From an uncultured Oxalobacteraceae bacterium (GTDB lineage: Bacteria > Pseudomonadota > Gammaproteobacteria > Burkholderiales > Burkholderiaceae): 9,531 nucleotides of DNA. Positions within the stretch are counted from its first letter, which is position 1, and the number at the start of each line of letters is the position of its first letter. Where the stretch lies: positions 1 to 9,531 of the forward strand of contig CAMLDH010000127.1 in the NCBI GenBank assembly GCA_946478765.1, in the 5' to 3' direction. The notes below the pieces were generated by a model. That model made no database searches. It was not told the DNA's origin and was given only the letters and a program-made list of their open reading frames with translations. Shown piece by piece: positions 5,567 through 9,531 of the stretch. Position numbers and translations under genes: made by a program.

Positions 5567-6321
5567 TCGGGAAGCTTGGCCGAGTAATGTCCTACCGGAA
5601 TGAGCAGCATCGATTGGCTGCCTTCGAGGAGCGGATGAAGGTTGCGCGTGATACTGCCGCGCACAATCCGCTTGGCCTTCTGAGTCTCGTGCGTTTAATC
5701 GGTCGGCGTCTGCAAGCCGACACCATCGCGCAAGTAGTCGAACTCGCGCCGCATGCCAGGCGCAGTAGCCCGGATTTCGACAGCCTATTCTTCAACTCGC
5801 TGATTCCAATCACGCCAGACGGTAAGCGATTCGATGACCTAGTTCGCCAAGAGGACGGCCCGTTCTATCAGCTCCACCTCGGGCGAGATCTGATCCTGCC
5901 AGAACCATGGCACAAGGACCGGATCTCGAAAGCGCTCGCCAACATTGGTTCCGGCAAGAAGTGCGGGCCGTGGGCTGCGGAGAGGAATCACTGCGTTGAA
6001 CTCTACCTGCCGTTCGGTCTTGTGCTTGTCAATGGCGGCAATCACTCTCTTACAGCCGGCATCGTCAACGGCGAGGGCTCGGTAGTCAATGGATACACCT
6101 TGGACATGCGCCCGATCTACAACTACATCCGTTACGATGGTATTTCCTACGTGCGCATCGCCGATGGCAGCGAAATCAAGCGGCACCCTGATCCTGACAT
6201 TGGCAGCATTTTTGAGATCGGGCGAATACTTCTTGAGCACGGTGTTGCCTTTGATGGCACGCCGGCCAAAAAGGAAGACCGGGACATACAGGAGGAGCGT
6301 GATGAAAGAACTACAAACTAA
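5548..6321 (+). CDS. DUF6710-like protein, about 257 aa
   Basis: The start is uncertain. ATG 5548 is 16 bases after GGAAAA 5526-5531; TTG 5542 is closer; ATG 5587 (MSYRNEQHRL) gives a natural-looking N-terminus but no ribosome site. The N-terminal part is helical and basic (LAAFEERMKVARD, SLVRLIGRRLQAD). The core at residues 146-172 holds RNHCVELYLPFGLVLVNGGN followed by HSLTAGI, a pattern I recall from the DUF6710 family of unknown function. Asn, His and Gly residues there may form an active or binding site, but no reaction is known. A Tyr-rich stretch follows (IYNYIRYDGISYVRI), then an acidic tail. It is the last gene before a new promoter. Confidence 0.68.
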   Translation: MCARSLIGKLGRVMSYRNEQHRLAAFEERMKVARDTAAHNPLGLLSLVRLIGRRLQADTIAQVVELAPHARRSSPDFDSLFFNSLIPITPDGKRFDDLVRQEDGPFYQLHLGRDLILPEPWHKDRISKALANIGSGKKCGPWAAERNHCVELYLPFGLVLVNGGNHSLTAGIVNGEGSVVNGYTLDMRPIYNYIRYDGISYVRIADGSEIKRHPDPDIGSIFEIGRILLEHGVAFDGTPAKKEDRDIQEERDERTTN

Positions 6322-6341
6322 TTAAGGGCTTTAAATTGTTC

Positions 6342-6369
6342 TTGAATTACGCCCATTTGGGCGTATAAT
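6342..6369 (+). promoter_or_regulatory. Strong sigma-70-type promoter
   Basis: TTGAAT at 6342-6347 and a perfect TATAAT at 6364-6369 are separated by 16 bases. Transcription would start near 6376, leaving an untranslated leader of about 55 bases before ATG 6432. It lies in the 110-base gap after 6321, the clearest promoter in the window. The A/T-rich stretch just upstream (AATTAAGGGCTTTAAATT, imperfect inverted repeat) could act as an UP element. Confidence 0.68.
6348..6365. promoter_or_regulatory. Perfect 18-bp palindromic operator inside the promoter
   Basis: TACGCCCA-TT-TGGGCGTA is a perfect inverted repeat with eight-base arms. It fills the spacer and overlaps the first two bases of the -10 box, so a dimer bound here would block RNA polymerase. 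The XRE-like protein encoded at 7348 in the same module is the natural candidate ligand (inference). I saw no second copy of this sequence in the window. Confidence 0.65.
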
Positions 6370-6431
6370 GAACTTTGTCGACGCAACGTTGATACCGACG
6401 CCTCAGGTAGCAGGCAGGAGATTGGATTGAA

Positions 6432-6842
6432 ATGACCAAGCGCACCAATTCTGCATCACATTTCGGCAAAGCTATCGTTGGAAATTGCCGTCTTATGCAA
6501 ATCCATTATTCCCGGAAATTTAGCGATAACTTCGGGGGCGGCATCAAATGCAGCTTTACATCTATCGTAACGCGCGCCGGCAAGTTTGGCCTGTTTGTGG
6601 ACTCACCCTATTTTTGCTATGCCGGACCCCATAAATATCGCCGCCTTCCGGCGATTGTATCGGCAAAAGTTTTGCTCTTGTGCGCCAAGGGGATATTGGT
6701 CGCAAAAGCGCGAAAAGTAGCATTTGCTTTATCAAATAAATGGGCTGCGCTTAAAGCTACGCCAAGCATCATCCTTGGAAACATCCGATCGCGAAAGGAA
6801 CGGAAAGAATGGGATGAATTTTGGAAAAATCTTGGCCAATAA
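6432..6842 (+). CDS. Basic protein of unknown function, 136 aa
   Basis: ATG 6432 follows GGCAGGAG (6413-6420) by 11 bases and has no GGAAAA leader, unlike array genes. The protein is rich in Lys and Arg throughout. It has a Gly/aromatic N-terminal half (HYSRKFSDNFGGG, KFGLFVDSPYFCYAGPHKYR), a mildly hydrophobic stretch (PAIVSAKVLLLCAKGILVAK) and a charged end (RSRKERKEWDEFWKNLGQ). It could bind nucleic acid or membranes; neither is shown. It is the first gene after the operator-bearing promoter. The next gene starts 11 bases after its stop. No family recognised. Confidence 0.65.
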   Translation: MTKRTNSASHFGKAIVGNCRLMQIHYSRKFSDNFGGGIKCSFTSIVTRAGKFGLFVDSPYFCYAGPHKYRRLPAIVSAKVLLLCAKGILVAKARKVAFALSNKWAALKATPSIILGNIRSRKERKEWDEFWKNLGQ

Positions 6843-6853
6843 CGGCACAAATA

Positions 6854-7351
6854 ATGCACATCAACCACATCACCCTTAATACTGGTCATCTAGCCCGCAG
6901 TGAGCGGGCGGAAGTCAATGATGCCACGCTCGATGTCTTGGTGCCATGGTTAGCGGAAGCGGAGAGCACTGGCGCACATGTACCGCTGCCTGTCGCGGCA
7001 CTCTCACATTACAGCGCCCAGGTGATTATGCAATCAGGAGCGCTGATTGTCACAATCTACGGGCCTGCCGGACCGCATAACGTCGGCTCACCTCATGTTG
7101 GTGACCCACTGCCGCTTATTACGATGGGGGTAGCGCAACGATCGCGCCAAGGCGCGCCATTGTGGAGCCAGCTGGTTGATGCATTTGGTGCGCGCAGTGG
7201 CCTGCAAAAGCCGGCAGAGCCATGGTGCGCAGTGGCGATACATCCAGGCATTGGCGCATACTCGGATACCGCTCATTGGATCGGCGACCTTGAGCGCTGC
7301 ATCGCGTGGGCGTGGATCACGCGCAATCCTGATTTGAGGCCAGCGACATGA
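6854..7351 (+). CDS. 'LNTGH' family protein of unknown function, 165 aa
   Basis: ATG 6854 is preferred over TTG 6821 because the recognisable N-terminus begins there: MHINHITLNTGHLARSERAE. Other conserved-looking blocks are SGALIVTIYGPAGP (61-74), PLITMGVAQRSRQGAPLW (87-104), EPWCAVAIHPG (122-132) and HWIGDLERCIAWAWI (141-155). I recall this combination from hypothetical proteins on proteobacterial plasmids and integrative elements, next to XRE-type regulators; its activity is unknown to me. Ribosome site is poor, so translation may depend on the gene before it. Its TGA (7349-7351) overlaps the regulator's ATG (7348) as ATGA, which implies coupled production. Confidence 0.72.
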   Translation: MHINHITLNTGHLARSERAEVNDATLDVLVPWLAEAESTGAHVPLPVAALSHYSAQVIMQSGALIVTIYGPAGPHNVGSPHVGDPLPLITMGVAQRSRQGAPLWSQLVDAFGARSGLQKPAEPWCAVAIHPGIGAYSDTAHWIGDLERCIAWAWITRNPDLRPAT

Positions 7352-7566
7352 TGCGCCCGACGCCCGATCAGGTCAAAGCCGCTCGCGCCGCTGCCGGTCT
7401 AAAACAGCACGAGTGCGCCGAACGATTCGGCTACTCGGTACGAGGATGGCAAAAAAAAGAGGAGTCCGGCGCGAGCGGTCGGGCACTATCGCGCGGCGAG
7501 TGGGAGCTATTACTATTACTCGCCGGACAACATCCTGAATTCACATTGCGCCGCAACACAAAATAG
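7348..7566 (+). CDS. XRE-like helix-turn-helix regulator, 72 aa
   Basis: The ATG overlaps the preceding TGA (ATGA); a second ATG follows at 7351, either of which may be used. Residues about 5-40 form a helix-turn-helix of the lambda-repressor/XRE type: TPDQVKAARAAAGLKQHECA, then ERFGYSVRGWQKKEES, where the 'R.WQK.E' end of the recognition region is characteristic of a plasmid/phage subtype. The rest (ALSRGEWELLLLLAG) is a probable dimerisation helix. At 72 residues the protein is essentially a bare DNA-binding unit. It probably represses the promoter at 6342-6369 through the palindrome there (inference). The gene has no GGAAAA leader. Confidence 0.82.
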   Translation: MMRPTPDQVKAARAAAGLKQHECAERFGYSVRGWQKKEESGASGRALSRGEWELLLLLAGQHPEFTLRRNTK

Positions 7567-7597
7567 CGCCATCAACCAGCAAATACGGATAGGAAAA
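7567..7597 (+). other. Orphan gene end and leader at the module's right edge
   Basis: Between the regulator's stop and GTG 7605, the frame ending at TAG 7590-7592 reads PSTSKYG, out of frame with the regulator. TAGGAAAA then leads into the next gene. The end resembles the KSKHG-TAG end at 4509. It looks like the last codons of an array gene whose body is gone. Short similarity makes this suggestive only. Confidence 0.35.
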
Positions 7598-7604
7598 TAG
7601 CACC

Positions 7605-7802
7605 GTGAAAATTTCGAACAGACTTCGGGTCGCGATCATGAAGGCCGTAGATGAAGCAGCAGCTGAGGTTGTTACTGTGAATGCGCCGGCGTGCGACGAC
7701 GTGCCGCCCGAGGAATGGACCAGCCAGCAAAAAGCAGTTGTGGATCAGGCTTGCGAAGTCGCCTACCGCAGCAAACAAAAGATCCAGGCACTGCTAGCCT
7801 GA
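7605..7802 (+). CDS. Small helical protein, 65 aa, unknown
   Basis: The start is GTG 7605, seven bases after GGAAAA 7592-7597. It is the first gene of the resumed array. The N-terminal helix (MKISNRLRVAIMKAVDEAAA) and C-terminal helix (SQQKAVVDQACEVAYRSKQK) flank an acidic, Pro-containing linker with one cysteine (PACDDVPPEEW). It is probably a small helical-hairpin protein. The next gene starts 17 bases after its stop. No family recognised. Confidence 0.66.
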   Translation: MKISNRLRVAIMKAVDEAAAEVVTVNAPACDDVPPEEWTSQQKAVVDQACEVAYRSKQKIQALLA

Positions 7803-7819
7803 ACAAAGAGGAAAAGGAC

Positions 7820-8122
7820 ATGGGCCAACCCGCACAAGTCGAGTACGTTCCGCCGATGCAGGCAATGGCTTTGGCTGACTTTCCTGCTTCGATACAGCCT
7901 CATGCAAAGCGTGATCGCTTTGCTGGCGTCGGAACTGCCAGCGCCCCGATTATTTACGGTTGGATCGTTGTTGCGCATGATGGTCGGAACGGCGGCGTGT
8001 CTGGCGACGAAGAAGCAAAAGCCTGGCTCAAAAAAAATGGCTTCACGTACAGCGGCCGTAAGTGGTTTCTGCGTGATGACATTGCCAATGGTATCGACAT
8101 TACGACAACCTGGTCCCGGTAA
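7820..8122 (+). CDS. Small soluble protein, 100 aa, unknown
   Basis: ATG 7820 follows AAAGAGGAAAAGG and is preferred to an upstream in-frame GTG at 7691 inside the previous gene. The N-terminal third is Pro/Ala-rich and looks flexible. The middle (APIIYGWIVVAHDGRNGG) is probably beta structure. The end (EEAKAWLKKNGFTYSGRKWF) looks like a helix and strand, finishing ITTTWSR. No metal or catalytic motif is evident. No family recognised. The next leader starts two bases after the stop. Confidence 0.7.
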   Translation: MGQPAQVEYVPPMQAMALADFPASIQPHAKRDRFAGVGTASAPIIYGWIVVAHDGRNGGVSGDEEAKAWLKKNGFTYSGRKWFLRDDIANGIDITTTWSR

Positions 8123-8134
8123 AGGAAAAATTGT

Positions 8135-8398
8135 ATGAATAACGATAAGCCAAAAGTCAACGTAGTTGATACGATTAAGCAATTACAAGAAACCATGCGG
8201 CGTGATCGAAAATGGAATGCAAAGCGATTTTCGGTTGAGGTTGGTAGCCTGAAATCGATATCCTCGGATGAGGGGCGGGTTGTTATTACAACGCGAGAAT
8301 CGCAATCCGGCGAAGTTGTGCATAAGGATGTTTTAAGCTCAAAATCCGCAAATGAAAATGGCATACCGCTGCCGAACCCTCTAACGGATTTTGACTAG
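8135..8398 (+). CDS. Small polar protein, 87 aa, unknown
   Basis: ATG 8135 follows AAAGGAAAAATTGT. The N-terminal part (VVDTIKQLQETMRRDRKWNA) is a charged helix. The middle alternates hydrophobic and polar residues as in beta strands (RFSVEVGSLKSI, GRVVITTRES). The tail is Pro/Asn-rich. There is no cysteine, signal or membrane segment. The stop TAG is fused to the following leader (GACTAGGAAAA). No family recognised. Confidence 0.68.
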   Translation: MNNDKPKVNVVDTIKQLQETMRRDRKWNAKRFSVEVGSLKSISSDEGRVVITTRESQSGEVVHKDVLSSKSANENGIPLPNPLTDFD

Positions 8399-8407
8399 GA
8401 AAAAAGC

Positions 8408-8605
8408 ATGTACGGAGAAACGATCGTCTTTTCGATGAACTACTTTGATGAAACTGTCTTTAAACAGACAAAGGATGGCTCCGTTCGTCCAACGACTCCA
8501 GAGCTGGAAGAAGCTGTTGAATTCCTCAACAAAGAAATCAAGGAGCGCCGTGAAGCCGCTGCTAAAGGCGAAGCGCGCAACGGTGGCACCACGTTAGAGG
8601 ACTGA
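8408..8605 (+). CDS. Small charged protein, 65 aa, unknown
   Basis: ATG 8408 is four bases after GGAAAA 8398-8403. The N-terminus (MYGETIVFSMNYFDETVF) looks beta-like. A charged helix follows (ELEEAVEFLNKEIKERREAA) and a flexible tail (KGEARNGGTTLED). It could be a small partner-binding protein; no family is recognised. It is followed by TAGGAAAA serving an eight-codon frame. Confidence 0.68.
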   Translation: MYGETIVFSMNYFDETVFKQTKDGSVRPTTPELEEAVEFLNKEIKERREAAAKGEARNGGTTLED

Positions 8606-8617
8606 TCTAGGAAAATC

Positions 8618-8644
8618 ATGAATTTCACATTGAGCGAACTCTAA
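8618..8644 (+). other. Eight-codon minicistron (MNFTLSEL) before the 8646 gene
   Basis: ATG 8618 has the full array leader two bases upstream (GGAAAA 8610-8615). The frame ends at TAA 8642-8644, one base before ATG 8646, whose own ribosome site is weak. It is in another frame from the 8646 gene, and no in-frame upstream start exists for that gene (TGA at 8631). This arrangement suits termination-reinitiation coupling. A decayed gene start is the alternative. Confidence 0.5.
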
Positions 8645-8645
8645 C

Positions 8646-9470
8646 ATGAGCTTCGAAGCCTTTGATGCGCTCGCACAGCCAGGCGCTTCTATCACCGTGC
8701 ATAACGTCAGGCTGATCGACGTGCAGGAGGCCGAAGGCGGCCATGAGTTGCTGATCATCGAGCACGCTGGTATCACGCGCGAGTTGATCGGCGGTGGACC
8801 GTGGAATCAGGAATACAGCCGTCGCAATGTCGGGAAATTTGGCTACATCGTGCCGGCGCAACCCTTCGGCCGCGAGCTGCCGGCCGGCGCGTGCTACTTC
8901 CGCGACTATATCGACCAGAGCTTACGCCGCGTGCCCGAGCTGGACAGCAACGACCGGGCCGCAAGTGATGACGGCCGCGTACCGGATGTTGTCGGCTGGC
9001 GTTGCGATACCCGGCCGCATGGCTTCCGTGCCCCGGTCGGCATCATACCCGGCGAGGCCGGCCGCTACGTGTCCGATGAAACCGTGGCCGTCACGCTGCG
9101 AGTGCCGCCGGAGTTCGTGCGCGAGTGCCGGCGCGTGCAGATGACGCCCACGGAGCTGCTACGCAGCTTCGTGGGCGATCTGGCCGGGATTCAGAACTTC
9201 GTAGCGTGCCCGCGTGCAGACCGCTACGGCAGCAATGGCAGCGACGAACGCGAATACGCCGATGCGTGGCTGCATCGAGCCCACGGCATGAACGCCATCG
9301 ACCTAGACGAGCAGGAAGCGCGCGAGGAGGATGCCGAAGAAAAGCGGTTCCAGCGCGACGACTTCGCGGCCCTGCTGGACGATTTCGAGCAATACGGCGG
9401 CAAGGCTGATGACCTGTTCACAGCCGTTCAGGCGCTTGTCGATAAGCAAGCCGAATCGGACCGCAGTTGA
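8646..9470 (+). CDS. Large acidic 'SNGSDER' element protein, 274 aa
   Basis: ATG 8646 is the only workable start, one base after the minicistron stop. An N-terminal part (residues 1-90) contains strand-like ITVHNVRLIDVQEAEGG and HELLIIEHAGITRELIGGG. The middle has VAVTLRVPPEFVRECRRVQM followed by TPTELLRSFVGDLAGI (about 148-182), which looks like a ribbon-helix-helix-type unit. Then come the RYGSNGSDER block (193-202) and an acidic helical tail (EQEAREEDAEEKRFQRDDF). I recall the 'PxxF...TPxxLLRxFxxDLxGI...SNGSDER' block from hypothetical proteins on proteobacterial plasmids and integrative elements; function unknown. By eye it is richer in G+C and GC-ending codons than the array genes. Confidence 0.78.
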   Translation: MSFEAFDALAQPGASITVHNVRLIDVQEAEGGHELLIIEHAGITRELIGGGPWNQEYSRRNVGKFGYIVPAQPFGRELPAGACYFRDYIDQSLRRVPELDSNDRAASDDGRVPDVVGWRCDTRPHGFRAPVGIIPGEAGRYVSDETVAVTLRVPPEFVRECRRVQMTPTELLRSFVGDLAGIQNFVACPRADRYGSNGSDEREYADAWLHRAHGMNAIDLDEQEAREEDAEEKRFQRDDFAALLDDFEQYGGKADDLFTAVQALVDKQAESDRS

Positions 9471-9498
9471 TGCAAACAAAGTAACCAAGGAATTCATA

Positions 9499-9531
9499 AT
9501 GAAAATTGCGATGAAAGCGAATTCGATAAAG
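9499..9531 (+). CDS. Start of an unrecognised gene (partial)
   Basis: ATG 9499 follows AACCAAGGAATTCATA, a leader of the same AAGGAATT type used at 1765 and 3906. Eleven codons (MKIAMKANSIK) are visible and the frame is open to the window edge. The 28 bases between 9470 and this start hold only the ribosome site. Nothing can be said about function. Confidence 0.5.
   Translation, partial: MKIAMKANSIK

Larger units (their letters stand above)
130..8615 (+). promoter_or_regulatory. Family of GGAAAA translation leaders
   Basis: GGAAAA occurs at 130, 326, 518, 713, 1067, 1153, 1382, 1723, 2410, 3214, 3641, 3865, 4332, 4509, 4818, 5063, 5526, 7592, 7810, 8124, 8398 and 8610, nearly always two to seven bases before a start codon. 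It contains the GGA part of a ribosome site followed by an A-run rather than the full GGAGG. Several are fused to the previous stop (TAGGAAAA or TAGGGAAAA). None precedes the genes at 6432, 6854 or 7348. Use as a ribosome site is inferred from position. Confidence 0.75.

Noticed and set aside
130..8615. GGAAAA repeats as CRISPR repeats or integron attC sites
   Set aside because: The repeated unit is 6-13 bases at gene junctions with whole genes between. There are no regular spacers and no attC-like paired arms.
9125..9409. Arg-rich frame inside the 8646 gene
   Set aside because: It is an alternate frame of a high-G+C gene, which commonly yields long Arg/Ala-rich shadow frames.

Overview
The window is a one-strand array of small, mostly unrecognised genes. 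All genes I can support lie on the + strand, gaps are usually 10-25 bases, and most products are 55-140 residues. Nothing resembles a housekeeping operon, rRNA, tRNA, CRISPR array, transposase or integrase. Codon use, the moderate-to-high G+C, and the types of the XRE-like regulator, the 'LNTGH' protein and the 'SNGSDER' protein suggest the accessory part of a plasmid, integrative conjugative element or large phage-like element in a proteobacterium, most likely Burkholderiales. That host assignment is inference from recalled families, not from a search.

Layout. (1) 1-5519: a train of about 17 small genes. They include several membrane proteins (139, 726, 1392, 4342, 5112), a basic GRGRP-containing possible DNA-binding protein (1765), a small VGDS/WRVE protein (2103), a four-cysteine possible zinc-ribbon protein (3906), and two genes that each appear broken by one frameshift (2422-3206 and 3652-3865). 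(2) 5548-6321: a larger gene whose NGGNHSLTAGI core I associate with the DUF6710 type. (3) 6322-7566: a distinct three-gene module with its own strong promoter. An 18-bp palindrome exactly fills the spacer between the -35 and -10 boxes. The genes are a basic unknown protein, an 'LNTGH...PWCAV...GDLERCIAWAW' protein and, overlapping it by ATGA, an XRE-like regulator. (4) 7605-8605: the small-gene array resumes. (5) 8618-9470: an eight-codon minicistron abutting a 274-residue acidic 'SNGSDER' protein that looks richer in G+C. (6) 9499-9531: the first 11 codons of another gene.

The unifying feature is a short translation leader, GGAAAA, found at least 22 times and placed just upstream of most start codons. 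It is often fused to the previous stop codon as TAGGAAAA. The 6.3-7.6 kb module lacks these leaders, and a TAGGAAAA seam with no intact gene in front of it lies at the module's right edge. The simplest reading is that the module was inserted into, or replaced part of, an older leader-linked gene array. The best candidates for new biology are the leader-linked array, with seams that could act as cassette boundaries, and the embedded, probably autoregulated module.
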